Assembly (NCBI GenBank): GCA_030041255.1
Contig: JASHOF010000043.1
Span: 1 to 62,228, forward strand
Source: Acetobacteraceae bacterium
GTDB taxonomy: Bacteria > Pseudomonadota > Alphaproteobacteria > Acetobacterales > Acetobacteraceae
Direction: 5' to 3'
Length of the DNA stretch: 62,228 bases
Part shown: positions 23,646-34,531 of the stretch, one piece after another
Position numbering within the stretch: position 1 is the stretch's first letter
How the letters are laid out: each line of letters begins with the position of its first letter
Made by a program: the position numbers and the translations under genes
Notes under the pieces: generated by a model
Database searches by the model: none
The model's input: only the letters and a program-made list of their open reading frames with translations
Told to the model about the DNA's origin: nothing

Positions 23646-24938
23646 ATGCTCGCCGACAAGGACCGCATCTTCACCAATCTCTATGGCCTCAACGACTGGC
23701 GGCTGGCCGGCGCCCGCGCGCGCGGGGACTGGGACAATACCGCCGCCATCCTCGCCCGCGGCCGCGATCACCTGATCGAGGAGGCGAAAGCTTCCGGCCT
23801 CCGCGGCCGCGGCGGCGCCGGCTTCCCGACCGGCGTCAAGTGGTCGTTCATGCCGAAGAAGTCCGACGGAAGGCCCGCCTACCTTGTCGTCAATGCCGAC
23901 GAGAGCGAGCCCGGCACCTGCAAGGATCGCGACATCATCCGCCACGATCCGCACAAGCTGCTCGAAGGCTCTCTGATCGCTGGCTTCGCCATGGGCGCCA
24001 CGGCCGCCTACATCTATATCAGGGGCGAATTCTACAACGAGGCGGGACACCTCGAAGCCGCCCGCGGCGAATGTTACGAGGCCGGCCTCATCGGCCGGAA
24101 TGCCGCGGGCTCCGGCTACGATTTCGACGTCTTCATCCATCGCGGCGCCGGCGCCTATATCTGCGGCGAGGAAACCGGCCTCCTCGAAAGCCTCGAAGGC
24201 AAGAAAGGCCTGCCCCGCCTGAAGCCGCCGTTCCCCGCCGCCGTCGGCCTCTATGGTTGTCCGTCCACCGTCAACAATGTCGAAACGATCGCCATGGTGC
24301 CCGACATCATGCGCCGCGGTGCCGCCTGGTTCTCCGCTCTCGGCCGGCCGAGGAACTCGGGCACCAAGGTCTTCTGCATCTCCGGCCATGTCGAAAAGCC
24401 CTGCAATGTCGAGGAGGAGATGGGCATCCCGTTGCGCGAGCTGATCGAGAAACATGCCGGCGGCGTGCGCGGCGGCTGGGACAATCTGCTGGCCGTCATC
24501 CCCGGCGGTGCCAGCGTTCCCGTGCTGCCCAAATCCATCTGCGACACGGTGCTGATGGATTTCGACAGTCTGGCTGCCGTCAAGTCCGGCCTCGGCACCG
24601 CCGCCGTCATCGTCATGGACCGCTCGACCGATGTCATCAAGGCGATCGCGCGCCTGTCCCGCTTCTACAAGCACGAAAGCTGCGGCCAGTGCACGCCCTG
24701 CCGCGAGGGCACCGGCTGGCTCATGCGGGTGATGGACCGCCTCGTCGAAGGACGCGCAGAGATCGAGGAGATCGACATCCTGGACAAGGTGACCAGGCAG
24801 ATCGAAGGCCATACGATCTGCGCGCTCGGCGACGCCGCAGCCTGGCCGGTGCAAGGGCTGATCCGCCACTTCCGCCCGCTGATCGAGGAGCGTATCAGCG
24901 CCTTCCGCCAGCGCTCCGTCTCGCTGGCAGCGGAATAG
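23646..24938 (+). CDS. nuoF: NADH-quinone oxidoreductase subunit F (NADH/FMN-binding)
   Basis: The 430-residue 51-kDa subunit oxidises NADH. The NADH/FMN site is visible as [13 protein letters not shown] and [14 protein letters not shown]. Cluster N3 is bound by C346, C349 and C352 ([11 protein letters not shown]) with C392 (TICALGD). [19 protein letters not shown] is also conserved. The gene begins 4 bp after nuoE and ends 4 bp before nuoG. All expected residues are present, so the complex should accept NADH as electron donor, unlike the truncated 11-subunit forms. Confidence 0.98.
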   Translation: MLADKDRIFTNLYGLNDWRLAGARARGDWDNTAAILARGRDHLIEEAKASGLRGRGGAGFPTGVKWSFMPKKSDGRPAYLVVNADESEPGTCKDRDIIRHDPHKLLEGSLIAGFAMGATAAYIYIRGEFYNEAGHLEAARGECYEAGLIGRNAAGSGYDFDVFIHRGAGAYICGEETGLLESLEGKKGLPRLKPPFPAAVGLYGCPSTVNNVETIAMVPDIMRRGAAWFSALGRPRNSGTKVFCISGHVEKPCNVEEEMGIPLRELIEKHAGGVRGGWDNLLAVIPGGASVPVLPKSICDTVLMDFDSLAAVKSGLGTAAVIVMDRSTDVIKAIARLSRFYKHESCGQCTPCREGTGWLMRVMDRLVEGRAEIEEIDILDKVTRQIEGHTICALGDAAAWPVQGLIRHFRPLIEERISAFRQRSVSLAAE

Positions 24939-24942
24939 CGCC

Positions 24943-27012
24943 ATGGTCAAGCTCACCGTCGACGGCATCGCGCTCGAAGTACCGAACGGCTGCTCGGTCC
25001 TGCAGGCCGCCGAACTCGCCGGCAAGGAAATCCCGCGCTTCTGCTATCACGAGCGGCTTTCCGTCGCCGGCAACTGCCGGATGTGCCTGGTCGAAGTGGA
25101 AAAGGTACCCAAGCCCGTCGCCTCCTGCGCCTGGCCGGTCGCCGAGGGAATGGTCGTCAAGACCGACAGCCCGATGGTGCGCAACGCGCGCCGCGGCGTC
25201 ATGGAATTCCTGCTGATCAACCACCCGCTCGACTGCCCGATCTGCGACCAGGGCGGCGAATGCGATCTGCAGGATCAGTCGATGGGCTATGGCTGGGGCG
25301 ATTCCCGCTACCGTGAGCCGAAGCGCGCGGTCAGGGAGAAGGACTTCGGCCCGCTGGTGAAGACCGTGATGACGCGCTGCATCCATTGCACGCGCTGCAT
25401 CCGTTTCCTCGCCGAGGTGGGCGGCGCGCCCGAGCTCGGCGCCACCGCCCGCGGCGAAGACATGGAGATCGGCACCTATGTGCAGCAGGCGCTGACCTCC
25501 GAGCTTTCCGGCAACATCATCGATCTCTGCCCGGTCGGCGCGCTGACCTCGAAACCCTACGCCTTCGTCGCCCGTTCCTGGGAACTCACCAGGACAGACA
25601 GCGTCGACGTCATGGACGCGGTCGGCGCCAACATCCGCGTCGATGCGCGTGGCCCCGAGGTGCTGCGCGTGCTGCCCCGCATCAATGACGACGTGAACGA
25701 AGAATGGCTGGCCGACAAATCCCGCTTCGCGATCGACGGACTGAAGCACAAACGGCTCGATCGCCCCTGGGTCCGGCGCGACGGCAAGCTTGCCCCGGCA
25801 AGCTGGGACGAAGCCTTCGCCGCGATCGCCGCGCGGATGAAAGACCTGCCCGGAGAAAAAGTCGGCGCCATCGCCGGCGACCTCGCCTGTGCCGAGAGCA
25901 TGCTGGCACTCAAGGATCTGATGTCCGCGCTCGGATCGCGCAACCTCGATTGCCGCCAGAACGGCGCCCGCCTCGATGCCGCCCGGCGCGACTTCTATCT
26001 TTTCAACACTACGATCGCCGGTATCGATCGGGCGGATGCGATCCTCCTCATCGGCACCAATCCCAGGCGCGAGGCGCCCATTCTCAACGCCCGCATCCGC
26101 AAGCGCTGGCTTTCGGGCCAGGTTCCCGTAGCCGCCATCGGCCCCGCCGTCGATCTCACCTACGCTGCGGAATGGCTCGGCGTCGGGCCGGCCGTGCTCA
26201 CCTCGCTCCTTTCCGGGCTCCTTTCCGGCGAGCAGAGCTTCGCGAAAAAGCTCGAAGCCGCTCAACAGCCGATGCTGATCCTCGGCCAGGGCGCCCTCGC
26301 CCGCCCCGATGGCGAGGCCGTGCTCGCCGCCGCCTGGCAACTCGCTGAGCGCTTCGGGATGCTGCGCGCCGATTGGCACGGCTTCAACGTGCTGCACACG
26401 GCGGCAGCCCGTGTCGGTGCGCTCGAGCTCGGCTTCCTGCCCGCGCCCGGCGCCAAGGGTTTCTGGGCGATGCGCGCCGGTGCCGTCGATCTTCTCTGGC
26501 TGCTCGGCGCCGACGAGTTCGAGGTCGCCCGCATCCCGCCCACGACCTTCGTCGTCTACCAGGGCCATCACGGAGATCGCGGCGCGCAACGCGCGGACGT
26601 GATCCTGCCCGGCTCCGCCTACACCGAGAAGAACGGCACTTACGTGAACACGGAAGGGCGCGCTGAGCGCGGCCGCCTCGCCGTCTATCCGCCTGGCGAA
26701 GCGCGCGAAGACTGGAAAATTCTCCGCGCCTTCTCAGCCGTGCTCGGCCGCCCGCTTCCCTACGACGATCTGAGGAGCCTGCGCGAAAAACTCGCCACAA
26801 CGCATCCCGTCTTCGCACGCGTCGGCGCGCTCCCCGCCGCCGGCTGCACGGATCAGTCCGGCCCGGGCGGGGATCCCGCTGCCATGCTGCCGAACCCGTT
26901 CACCTTTCCGATCGCCAACTATTACCAGACCGATCCGATCAGCCGCGCCAGCCCGACCATGGCGCGCTGCACCGAGACCTACTACCCCGGCCTCGCCATG
27001 GCCGCCGAGTAG
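24943..27012 (+). CDS. nuoG: NADH-quinone oxidoreductase subunit G
   Basis: The 689-residue 75-kDa subunit has an N-terminal ferredoxin-like domain with [2Fe-2S] ligands C34, C45, C48 and C62. A His-Cys region follows ([19 protein letters not shown]), then the [10 protein letters not shown] and DLCPVGA motifs for clusters N5 and N4, and a molybdopterin-oxidoreductase-like domain without cofactor. The length is that of the alphaproteobacterial/mitochondrial form, shorter than E. coli NuoG (about 908). Later acidic and polar segments contain [20 protein letters not shown], typical for the family. Confidence 0.97.
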   Translation: MVKLTVDGIALEVPNGCSVLQAAELAGKEIPRFCYHERLSVAGNCRMCLVEVEKVPKPVASCAWPVAEGMVVKTDSPMVRNARRGVMEFLLINHPLDCPICDQGGECDLQDQSMGYGWGDSRYREPKRAVREKDFGPLVKTVMTRCIHCTRCIRFLAEVGGAPELGATARGEDMEIGTYVQQALTSELSGNIIDLCPVGALTSKPYAFVARSWELTRTDSVDVMDAVGANIRVDARGPEVLRVLPRINDDVNEEWLADKSRFAIDGLKHKRLDRPWVRRDGKLAPASWDEAFAAIAARMKDLPGEKVGAIAGDLACAESMLALKDLMSALGSRNLDCRQNGARLDAARRDFYLFNTTIAGIDRADAILLIGTNPRREAPILNARIRKRWLSGQVPVAAIGPAVDLTYAAEWLGVGPAVLTSLLSGLLSGEQSFAKKLEAAQQPMLILGQGALARPDGEAVLAAAWQLAERFGMLRADWHGFNVLHTAAARVGALELGFLPAPGAKGFWAMRAGAVDLLWLLGADEFEVARIPPTTFVVYQGHHGDRGAQRADVILPGSAYTEKNGTYVNTEGRAERGRLAVYPPGEAREDWKILRAFSAVLGRPLPYDDLRSLREKLATTHPVFARVGALPAAGCTDQSGPGGDPAAMLPNPFTFPIANYYQTDPISRASPTMARCTETYYPGLAMAAE

Positions 27013-27016
27013 CGTG

Positions 27017-28030
27017 ATGGCCGACTTCTTCCTGCACACCATCGTTGGCCTGATCATCCTGACCTTCCTCAAGGCACTCGCCCTGATCGTGCCGCTCCTG
27101 ATCCTGGTCGCCTATCTCACCTACGCCGAGCGCAAGGTCCTGGCCGCCGTGCAGCTTCGCAAGGGTCCGAACGTGGTCGGATGGTTCGGCCTGCTGCAGC
27201 CGTTCGCCGACGCCCTGAAGATGATCTTCAAGGAAACCATCATTCCCGCCGGCGCCAATCGCGTGCTGTTCGTGCTGGCGCCGATGATCACCTTCGGCCT
27301 CGCCATCCTGGCCTGGGCCGTCATCCCGGTGAACGACGGCTGGGGCATCGCCGATATCAATGTCGGCATCCTCTATCTCTTCGCCATCAGCTCCCTCGGC
27401 GTCTACGGAATCATCATTGCCGGCTGGGCCAGCAATTCGAAATACGCCTTCCTCGGCGCCCTGCGCAGTGCGGCGCAGATGGTCAGCTACGAAGTCTCGA
27501 TGGGCTTCGTCATGGTCTCCGTCCTGCTCTGCGTAGGCTCCCTCAACCTGAACGACATCGTGCTGGCGCAGAAGAACATCTGGTTTTTCATTCCCCTCTT
27601 CCCGATGTTCATCGTCTTCTTCATCTCGACCCTGGCCGAGACGAACCGCTCGCCCTTCGATCTGCCGGAAGGAGAAAGCGAGATCGTCGCCGGCTTCTTC
27701 GTCGAATACAGCGCCATGGCTTTCGCGCTCTTCTATCTCGGTGAATACGCCAACATGGTCCTGATGAGCGCCCTCACGACCATTCTCTTCCTCGGCGGCT
27801 GGCTCGGTCCGTTCGGCTGGACGTGGCTGCCGGGGCCGATCTGGTTCATCCTGAAGATCTTCTTCTGCCTGTTCGTCTTCCTCTGGGTCAGGGCGACCTT
27901 CCCCCGCTACCGTTACGACCAGCTCATGCGCCTCGGCTGGAAGGTGTTCCTCCCCGCCTCGCTCGGCTGGCTCGTCCTCACCGCGGGCGTTCTGCTGGCA
28001 ACCGGATGGGTTCCGCATGTGTCGTCTTGA
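27017..28030 (+). CDS. nuoH: NADH-quinone oxidoreductase subunit H
   Basis: The 337-residue membrane subunit (ND1) has about eight helices and helps form the quinone entry channel. [41 protein letters not shown] and [20 protein letters not shown] match the family exactly, with the acidic loop intact. I choose the ATG at 27017; a GTG one codon earlier is also open. It starts 4 bp after nuoG. Its stop lies just upstream of the nuoI ribosome site. Confidence 0.97.
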   Translation: MADFFLHTIVGLIILTFLKALALIVPLLILVAYLTYAERKVLAAVQLRKGPNVVGWFGLLQPFADALKMIFKETIIPAGANRVLFVLAPMITFGLAILAWAVIPVNDGWGIADINVGILYLFAISSLGVYGIIIAGWASNSKYAFLGALRSAAQMVSYEVSMGFVMVSVLLCVGSLNLNDIVLAQKNIWFFIPLFPMFIVFFISTLAETNRSPFDLPEGESEIVAGFFVEYSAMAFALFYLGEYANMVLMSALTTILFLGGWLGPFGWTWLPGPIWFILKIFFCLFVFLWVRATFPRYRYDQLMRLGWKVFLPASLGWLVLTAGVLLATGWVPHVSS

Positions 28031-28077
28031 TGCGCAACTCCGTTGCGGCTATCCCTCGGGCGCCGGAGGAGGGGCCG

Positions 28078-28566
28078 ATGGCGTTTCTTGACCGCACCGC
28101 ACGCACGCTGCTGCTCGGCGAACTGGTCGAAGGCCTGGCCCTGACGCTGCGCTATTTCTTCCGCCCCAAGGCCACCATCAACTATCCGTACGAAAAAGGC
28201 CCGATCAGCCCGCGCTTCAAGGGCGAGCACGCGCTGCGCCGCTACCCGAACGGAGAAGAGCGTTGCATCGCCTGCAAGCTTTGCGAGGCGATCTGCCCGG
28301 CCCAGGCCATTACCATCGAGGCGGAGCCACGCGCGGACGGTTCCCGCCGCACCACCCGCTATGACATCGACATGACGAAATGCATCTATTGCGACCTCTG
28401 CGAGGAAGCCTGTCCGGTGGATGCGATCGTCCAGGGCCCCAACTTCGAATTCGCGACCGAGACCCGGGAAGAGCTGATGTACGACAAGGCGAAGCTGCTC
28501 TCGAATGGCGATCGCTGGGAAACGGAGATCGCCCGCCGCCTCGAACTCGACGCTCCTTACCGCTGA
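28078..28566 (+). CDS. nuoI: NADH-quinone oxidoreductase subunit I
   Basis: The 162-residue ferredoxin-like subunit binds clusters N6a and N6b. The ligands are C63, C66, C69, C73 and C102, C105, C108, C112 in the motifs [13 protein letters not shown] and [13 protein letters not shown]. The start at 28078 has a strong GGAGGAGG site and the family length; an ATG overlapping the nuoH stop at 28030 would add 16 residues and is less likely. The N-terminal amphipathic helix ([18 protein letters not shown]) anchors it to the membrane arm. Confidence 0.97.
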   Translation: MAFLDRTARTLLLGELVEGLALTLRYFFRPKATINYPYEKGPISPRFKGEHALRRYPNGEERCIACKLCEAICPAQAITIEAEPRADGSRRTTRYDIDMTKCIYCDLCEEACPVDAIVQGPNFEFATETREELMYDKAKLLSNGDRWETEIARRLELDAPYR

Positions 28567-28599
28567 ACCCGACCCCGCTCTTCCGGACGAGGCCAGTCA

Positions 28600-29292
28600 G
28601 TGATTGCAACCATCGGATTCTACGTCTTCGCGGTGATCCTGCTCGCCTCCGCGACGATGGTGGTCACGGCCCGCAACCCGGTGCATTCGGTCCTGTTCCT
28701 GATCCTCGCCTTCTTCAACGCCGCCGCTCTCTTCCTGATCGCCGGCGCCGAGTTCCTGGCGATGATCCTGGTCATCGTCTATGTCGGCGCGGTCGCGGTG
28801 CTGTTCCTGTTCGTAGTGATGATGCTCGACGTGAATTTTGCCGAGCTGCGCGAGGGCATCCAGCGTTATGCCCCGGTCGGCCTGGTGGTGGGCCTGATCC
28901 TGCTGTTCGAACTCGGCCTCGTTCTCACCGGCTGGCACTTCGCCCCGAGTGCCGCCGAGATCCGCATGTCCCCGACCCCGACCGCGCTCAGCAATACCGC
29001 CGCCCTCGGGAATGTCCTCTATACCCGCTATATTTTTCTCTTCCAGCTCGCCGGCCTGATCCTCCTGGTGGCGATGATCGGCGCCATCGTGCTGACACTC
29101 AGGGAACGCGGCACCGCCAGGCGCCAGCGGATCGGCAGGCAGAACGCGCGCCAGCCCGAGGAGACGCTCGCGATGCTGAATGTCGCAGTCGGCGCCGGCA
29201 TCGACGAGATCGGCATCCTCCGCCCGTTGCCCGGCCCCGCCCCCGCCGGCGCCGAAAGCCACGCTTTGCCGCACGCCGCGGAGCCGCATTGA
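28600..29292 (+). CDS. nuoJ: NADH-quinone oxidoreductase subunit J
   Basis: The 230-residue membrane subunit (ND6) starts at GTG 28600. Five helices are visible, including the conserved [20 protein letters not shown] segment that holds the pi-bulge. The C-terminal 60 residues are hydrophilic and Pro/Ala-rich, longer than in E. coli (184 residues), as in related alphaproteobacteria. Its stop overlaps the nuoK start (TGATG). Confidence 0.95.
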   Translation: MIATIGFYVFAVILLASATMVVTARNPVHSVLFLILAFFNAAALFLIAGAEFLAMILVIVYVGAVAVLFLFVVMMLDVNFAELREGIQRYAPVGLVVGLILLFELGLVLTGWHFAPSAAEIRMSPTPTALSNTAALGNVLYTRYIFLFQLAGLILLVAMIGAIVLTLRERGTARRQRIGRQNARQPEETLAMLNVAVGAGIDEIGILRPLPGPAPAGAESHALPHAAEPH

Positions 29293-29600
29293 TGCCGGTC
29301 GGGCTCGGACATTATCTCGCCGTCAGCGCCATCCTGCTCGTGCTCGGCGTGTTCGGCATCTTCCTCAACCGCAAGAATGTCATCATCATCCTGATGTCGA
29401 TCGAGCTGATCCTGCTCTCGGTCAACCTCAACCTGGTTGCCTTCTCCGCCTCGCTCGGCGATCTGGTCGGCCAGGTCTTCACGATGTTCGTTCTCACCGT
29501 CGCCGCCGCCGAGGCGGCGATCGGGCTTGCGATCGTGGTCGTCTATTTCCGCAACCGCGGCTCGATCGAGGTCGAGGACGTGACGATGATGAAGGGTTGA
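29292..29600 (+). CDS. nuoK: NADH-quinone oxidoreductase subunit K
   Basis: The 102-residue, three-helix membrane subunit (ND4L) begins [20 protein letters not shown]. The two conserved membrane glutamates of proton transfer are present, in [13 protein letters not shown] and in [13 protein letters not shown]. The frame had no independent long start but is delimited by the overlap with the nuoJ stop and the nuoL ATG 1 bp after its own stop. Length and sequence are standard. Confidence 0.96.
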   Translation: MPVGLGHYLAVSAILLVLGVFGIFLNRKNVIIILMSIELILLSVNLNLVAFSASLGDLVGQVFTMFVLTVAAAEAAIGLAIVVVYFRNRGSIEVEDVTMMKG

Positions 29601-29601
29601 G

Positions 29602-31533
29602 ATGCTGACCGCGATCGCCGTCTTCTTCCCCCTTCTCGGCGCCGCCCTCGCGGGCCTGCTCGGCCGCCCCGCCGGCGACCGGGCAAGCCAGGTGGCCAGC
29701 ATCCTCTGCATGATCGTCGCCTCCGCGGCCGGCATCGCCGCCGCCGTCCTGCTCGGCATCGGCGCCATCGAGCCCGGCACGATCGAGATCACGAACTGGA
29801 TCTCCGCCGGCACTTTCCATGTCTCCTGGGCGCTTCGCAACGACACCCTCTCCGCCGTCATGGTGGCGATGGTCAGCACCGTCTCGATGCTGATCCATGT
29901 CTACAGCGTCGGCTACATGGCGCACGAAGACCGGCCCTGCTGGCGCTTCTTCAGCTATATCTCGCTCTTCTCCTTCGCCATGCTGATGCTGGTCACGGCC
30001 GACAACATCCTCCAGCTCTTCTTCGGCTGGGAAGGCGTCGGCCTGATGAGCTACCTCCTGATCGGCTACTGGTACTACAAGCCCGCCGCCAACGCCGCCG
30101 CCATCAAGGCCTTCGTCGTCAATCGCGTAGCGGACCTCTTCTTCACCGTCGGCATCGCCCTCCTCTTCTTCCAGTTCGGCACGCTCTCGTTCAGCGACAT
30201 CTTCGCCGCCGTCCCCAGCCACGCCGCCCGTCATTACGAGCTGTTCGGGGCATCGCTGCCGGTGCTCGAGGTGATCGGCGTCCTTCTCTTCATCGGCGCG
30301 ATGGGCAAATCGGCGCAGCTCTTCTTCCACACCTGGCTGCCCGATGCCATGGAAGGCCCGACACCGATCTCGGCCCTGATCCACGCCGCAACGATGGTGA
30401 CCGCCGGCGTCTTTCTCGTCGCCCGGATGTCGCCGCTGATGGAATACGCGCCGATCGCGCTTTCCGTCGTGGCCGTGATCGGCGGCTCGACCTCCTTCTT
30501 CGCCGCCACCATCGCCTGCGCGCAGGACGACATCAAGAAAGTGATCGCCTACTCAACCTGCTCGCAGCTCGGCTACATGTTCGCCGCCGCCGGCGTCGGT
30601 GCCTTCGACATCTCGATCTTCCATCTCATCACGCACGCCTTCTTCAAATCGCTCCTCTTCCTCGGCGCCGGCTCGGTGATCCACGCCATGTCCGGGGAGC
30701 AGGACATGCGCCGCATGGGCGGCCTCTGGAACAAGATCCCGATCACCTACTCGGTGATGTGGGTCGGCTTCCTGGCGCTGGCCGGCATCCCCTTCTTCTC
30801 CGGATTCTACTCCAAGGATGCGATCCTCGATGCTGCCCTCGGCACGCCCGGCGGGGTCGCCTTCTATGCCTATATCACCGGCGTCGCCGCCGCCTTCCTC
30901 ACCGCCTTCTATTCCTGGCGGGTTCTCTTCATGACCTTCCATGGCACTTCGCGCGCCGAGCCGCATGTGCAGGAACATGTGCACGAAAGCCCGGCCGTGA
31001 TGACCGTCCCGCTGATCCTGCTCGCCGTCGGCTCCGCCATCGTCGGCTATTCCCTGGACGGCACTTTCATCGGCCTGCACTGGCAAAGCTTCTGGGGCGC
31101 CAGCATCGTCATCCTGCCCGGCAGCAATCCGTTCACGCACATGGAGAGTATCCATGGCGTCGTGAAATGGATCCCGACCCTGGTCGGGCTCGCCGGTCTC
31201 GCCACCGCCCTGCTCTTCTACATCCTCGTGCCCCGGATTCCGGATTGGCTCGCCACCCGTTTCCGCCCCGTCCATATTTTCCTGGTCAAGAAGTGGTACT
31301 TCGACGAGATCTACGATGCGATCTTCGTGCGCGGCGCGCTCGCCCTGGCCCGCCTGCTCTGGAAGGTGGGCGATGTCGCCGTCATCGACGGCGTGCCGAA
31401 CGGCATCGCCACCCTGACCACCGACTCTTCCGGCGAGGTGGTCAAGCTGCAGACCGGCTCCGTCGCCCAGTATGCCTTCGCGATGGTGCTCGGCGTCGTC
31501 ATCCTCGTCGCCGTGTTCCTGTTGTTCCGGTAA
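29602..31533 (+). CDS. nuoL: NADH-quinone oxidoreductase subunit L
   Basis: The 643-residue antiporter-like subunit (ND5) lies at the distal end of the membrane arm and carries the long lateral helix. FFGWEGVGLMSYLLIGYWY with its key glutamate, KSAQLFFHTWLPDAMEGPTP with the conserved lysine, and CAQDDIKKVIAYSTCSQLGYM are intact. The C-terminal part includes VKKWYFDEIYDAIFV, the start of the lateral helix. It follows nuoK by 1 bp. Confidence 0.97.
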   Translation: MLTAIAVFFPLLGAALAGLLGRPAGDRASQVASILCMIVASAAGIAAAVLLGIGAIEPGTIEITNWISAGTFHVSWALRNDTLSAVMVAMVSTVSMLIHVYSVGYMAHEDRPCWRFFSYISLFSFAMLMLVTADNILQLFFGWEGVGLMSYLLIGYWYYKPAANAAAIKAFVVNRVADLFFTVGIALLFFQFGTLSFSDIFAAVPSHAARHYELFGASLPVLEVIGVLLFIGAMGKSAQLFFHTWLPDAMEGPTPISALIHAATMVTAGVFLVARMSPLMEYAPIALSVVAVIGGSTSFFAATIACAQDDIKKVIAYSTCSQLGYMFAAAGVGAFDISIFHLITHAFFKSLLFLGAGSVIHAMSGEQDMRRMGGLWNKIPITYSVMWVGFLALAGIPFFSGFYSKDAILDAALGTPGGVAFYAYITGVAAAFLTAFYSWRVLFMTFHGTSRAEPHVQEHVHESPAVMTVPLILLAVGSAIVGYSLDGTFIGLHWQSFWGASIVILPGSNPFTHMESIHGVVKWIPTLVGLAGLATALLFYILVPRIPDWLATRFRPVHIFLVKKWYFDEIYDAIFVRGALALARLLWKVGDVAVIDGVPNGIATLTTDSSGEVVKLQTGSVAQYAFAMVLGVVILVAVFLLFR

Positions 31534-31537
31534 GCCG

Positions 31538-33061
31538 ATGAACGCCGCCGGCTTCCCCATCCTCTCGCTGGTCACCTGGCTGCCGCTGGTCGGCGGCGCG
31601 ATCATCCTCTCCATCCGCGGCGATGCGGAAGCCGTCGCCCGCAACGCCCGCTGGGCCGCTCTCTGGACCAGCCTCATCGTGTTCGGCCTGAGCCTCGTTC
31701 TCTGGGTGAAGTTCAACCCCTCCGATCCCGGCTTCCAGTTCGTCGAGAACGTTCCCTGGATGCCGGAATACGGCCTCACCTATCACCTCGGGGTGGACGG
31801 CATCAGCGTGCTCTTCGTCCTCCTCTCGACCGCCCTCACGCCGATCTGCGTGCTCGCAAGCTGGGAGATCATCAAATACCAGGTGCGCGAGTACATGCTC
31901 GCCTTCCTGATCCTCGAAACGATGATGGTCGGCACCTTCTGCTCGCTCGATTTCATCATTTTCTACATGTTCTTCGAGGGCACCCTGATCCCGATGTACC
32001 TGATCATCGGGGTCTGGGGCGGGCCACGCCGCATCTATTCCGCCTTCAAGTTCTTCCTCTTCACGCTCGCCGGCTCCGTGCTGCTGCTGCTGGCGATCCT
32101 CGCCGTCTGGTACCAGACCGGCACCATGGACATCGCCACTCTCTTGCATACGAAGCTCCCGGCTTCCATGCAGATCTGGCTCTTCCTCGCCTTCCTCGCC
32201 TCCTTCGCCGTCAAGCTCCCGATGTGGCCGGTGCACACCTGGCTTCCCGATGCCCACGTCGAGGCCCCGACCGCCGGCTCAGTCATGCTCGCGGGCGTGT
32301 TGCTGAAGTTCGGTGGCTATGGATTCCTCCGTTTTTCGGTTCCCCTGCTCCCCGTCGCCTCCGCCACCCTGGCTCCCCTGATGTTCGCGCTCGGCGTGAT
32401 GGCGGTCATCTACACGTCCTTCGTCGCCCTGGCACAGGACGACATGAAGAAGCTGATCGCCTATTCCTCGGTCGCGCACATGGGCCTCGTCACCATCGGC
32501 ACCTTCACCTTCAACGAGCAGGGGCTGCAGGGCGCGATGTTCCAGATGCTCTCGCACGGCGTCGTCTCCGCCGCTCTCTTCCTCTGCGTCGGTGTCGTCT
32601 ATGACCGGCTGCATACGCACGAGATCGACCGCTTCGGCGGCCTGATCGACCGCATGCCCTTCTACGCGCTGATCCTGATGTTCTTCTCCCTGGCCAGCGT
32701 CGGCCTGCCCGGAACCTCCGGGTTCGTCGGCGAGATCCTGGTCATGATCGGCGCCTTGCAGGTCAATTTCTGGCTCGCCCTGCTCGGCGGCACCGGCATG
32801 ATCCTGAGCGTCGGCTACATGCTCTACATGTACCGCCGCGTCATTTTCGGCACCATCGTGCACGCCGAGCTGAAGAATTTCCTCGACCTCAGCCCCCGCG
32901 AAGTGGCGGTGTTCGCCCCGCTCGTCGTGCTGACCCTCTGGATGGGCATCTACCCCTCGAGCTTCACGAGCTTCTGGGCCGCGAGCATCGGCCAGATCGT
33001 GCAGAACCACCAGATGGCGATGCTGCACGGCGTGCATCTCGCCGGGATGCTCGCGCGATGA
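31538..33061 (+). CDS. nuoM: NADH-quinone oxidoreductase subunit M
   Basis: The 507-residue antiporter-like proton pump subunit (ND4) starts at the ATG at 31538 (MNAAGFPILSLVTWLP), four bases after nuoL ends. FFEGTLIPMYLIIGVWGG carries the key glutamate, and KLPMWPVHTWLPDAHVEAPT plus ALAQDDMKKLIAYSSVAHMG are conserved. The longer upstream frame overlaps nuoL and is rejected. Its stop overlaps the nuoN ATG (GATGA). Confidence 0.97.
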   Translation: MNAAGFPILSLVTWLPLVGGAIILSIRGDAEAVARNARWAALWTSLIVFGLSLVLWVKFNPSDPGFQFVENVPWMPEYGLTYHLGVDGISVLFVLLSTALTPICVLASWEIIKYQVREYMLAFLILETMMVGTFCSLDFIIFYMFFEGTLIPMYLIIGVWGGPRRIYSAFKFFLFTLAGSVLLLLAILAVWYQTGTMDIATLLHTKLPASMQIWLFLAFLASFAVKLPMWPVHTWLPDAHVEAPTAGSVMLAGVLLKFGGYGFLRFSVPLLPVASATLAPLMFALGVMAVIYTSFVALAQDDMKKLIAYSSVAHMGLVTIGTFTFNEQGLQGAMFQMLSHGVVSAALFLCVGVVYDRLHTHEIDRFGGLIDRMPFYALILMFFSLASVGLPGTSGFVGEILVMIGALQVNFWLALLGGTGMILSVGYMLYMYRRVIFGTIVHAELKNFLDLSPREVAVFAPLVVLTLWMGIYPSSFTSFWAASIGQIVQNHQMAMLHGVHLAGMLAR

Positions 33062-34479
33062 ACTGGCAGATCGCCCTTCCCGAAATCGTGCTTGCCCTCT
33101 GCGGCATGGCGATTCTCCTCTTCGGCGTGCTGTACCGCCGTGACGCGAGCGTTCCCTGCAACATGCTGACGCTCGGCGCTTTCCTGATCGCAGCCTTCCT
33201 GGTCCTCTCCACGCCGGACGGCAGCGGTTACGGTGGCCTTTTCGTCGTCGATGCGTTTTCGCGGTTCGTGAAGATCCTGATCCTGGCCGGCGCCGCGCTC
33301 GCGCTGATGCTTTCCTTCGACTACAACCGCCACGAAGGAATCGCCCGCTTCGAGTTCCCGGTGCTGATTCTGTTCGCCGTGGTCGGCATGATGACCATGG
33401 TCTCGGCGGCGAACCTGATGACGCTCTATCTCGGGCTCGAGCTGCAGCTCATCTCGCTCTACGTCGTCACCGCCTTCAACCGCACCGCCATCCGCTCGAG
33501 CGAGGCCGCGCTCAAATATTTCGTTCTCGGCGCACTGGCTTCCGGCCTCCTCCTCTATGGCATCTCGCTCGTCTACGGCTTCGCCGGCTCGACCTCCTTC
33601 GCCGCCCTCGCCTCGGCGCTCAGCGCGCCCGGCGGCGCCTCGCCCGGTCTGGTGGTCGGCATCGTCTTCGTCATCGCCGGTCTCGTCTTCGAGGTCTCCG
33701 CGGTGCCGTTCCACATGTGGACGCCCGACGTCTATGAGGGTGCGCCGACCCCCGTCACGGTCTTCATCGGCACGGCTCCGAAAGTGGCCGGCATGGCGCT
33801 CCTCCTGCGCACCCTCTCGACCCCGTTCGGCCATCTCTCTCCCGACTGGCGGCTCCTGATCGAACTGGTCTCGCTCGGCAGCATGATCCTGGGCGCGCTG
33901 GCCGCGATCGGCCAGACCAACTTCAAGCGGCTGATGGCCTACTCCGCGATCGGCCACATGGGCTACACCCTGATCGGGCTCGCCGCCGGCACCGAAGCGG
34001 GCCTGCGTGGCGCGCTGATCTATCTCGTCGTCTATGTCTTCATGAATGTCGGCATCTTCGCCGGCATCATCGCCATGCGCCGCCAGGGCCGCGTGTTCGA
34101 ACAGATTGCCGACCTCGCCGGCCTCGCCCGCACCGATCCCGCCCTGGCACTCGCCTTCGCGGTCTTTCTCTTCAGCATGGCCGGCATTCCGCCGCTCGCC
34201 GGATTCTTCGGCAAACTCTACGTCTTTCTGGCGGCGGTGCAGGCGGGCATGTGGACTCTCGCCATCATCGGTGTGCTGACCAGTGTCGTTGGCGCATACT
34301 ATTACATCCGCATCGTCAAGGTCATGTTCATGGACGCGCCGGCGCCGGCGATCGATCAGCGGCCGGCGATGGTCTCGTTCGTGGCGGCAGCGACCGGCCT
34401 CTTCACGGTCTTTTTCGTCCTCTTCTCCGCCCCGATCGTGGCCGCGGCCCAGGCGGCAGCCCAGGTGCTCTTCGGTTGA
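33058..34479 (+). CDS. nuoN: NADH-quinone oxidoreductase subunit N
   Basis: The 473-residue antiporter-like subunit (ND2) completes the operon. LYLGLELQLISLYVVTAFN includes the conserved glutamate, VSAVPFHMWTPDVYEGAPTP the helix 7-8 region, and IGQTNFKRLMAYSAIGHMGY the lysine-bearing helix. About 14 helices are expected. The start overlaps the nuoM stop by 4 bp. coaX follows after 52 bp, in the order seen in related alphaproteobacteria, except that birA is missing between them. Confidence 0.97.
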   Translation: MNWQIALPEIVLALCGMAILLFGVLYRRDASVPCNMLTLGAFLIAAFLVLSTPDGSGYGGLFVVDAFSRFVKILILAGAALALMLSFDYNRHEGIARFEFPVLILFAVVGMMTMVSAANLMTLYLGLELQLISLYVVTAFNRTAIRSSEAALKYFVLGALASGLLLYGISLVYGFAGSTSFAALASALSAPGGASPGLVVGIVFVIAGLVFEVSAVPFHMWTPDVYEGAPTPVTVFIGTAPKVAGMALLLRTLSTPFGHLSPDWRLLIELVSLGSMILGALAAIGQTNFKRLMAYSAIGHMGYTLIGLAAGTEAGLRGALIYLVVYVFMNVGIFAGIIAMRRQGRVFEQIADLAGLARTDPALALAFAVFLFSMAGIPPLAGFFGKLYVFLAAVQAGMWTLAIIGVLTSVVGAYYYIRIVKVMFMDAPAPAIDQRPAMVSFVAAATGLFTVFFVLFSAPIVAAAQAAAQVLFG

Positions 34480-34531
34480 CCTCAAGAAGCCCGGCCATGC
34501 GTGACGCGCCGGCCGGATCGGGAGATGCCGC

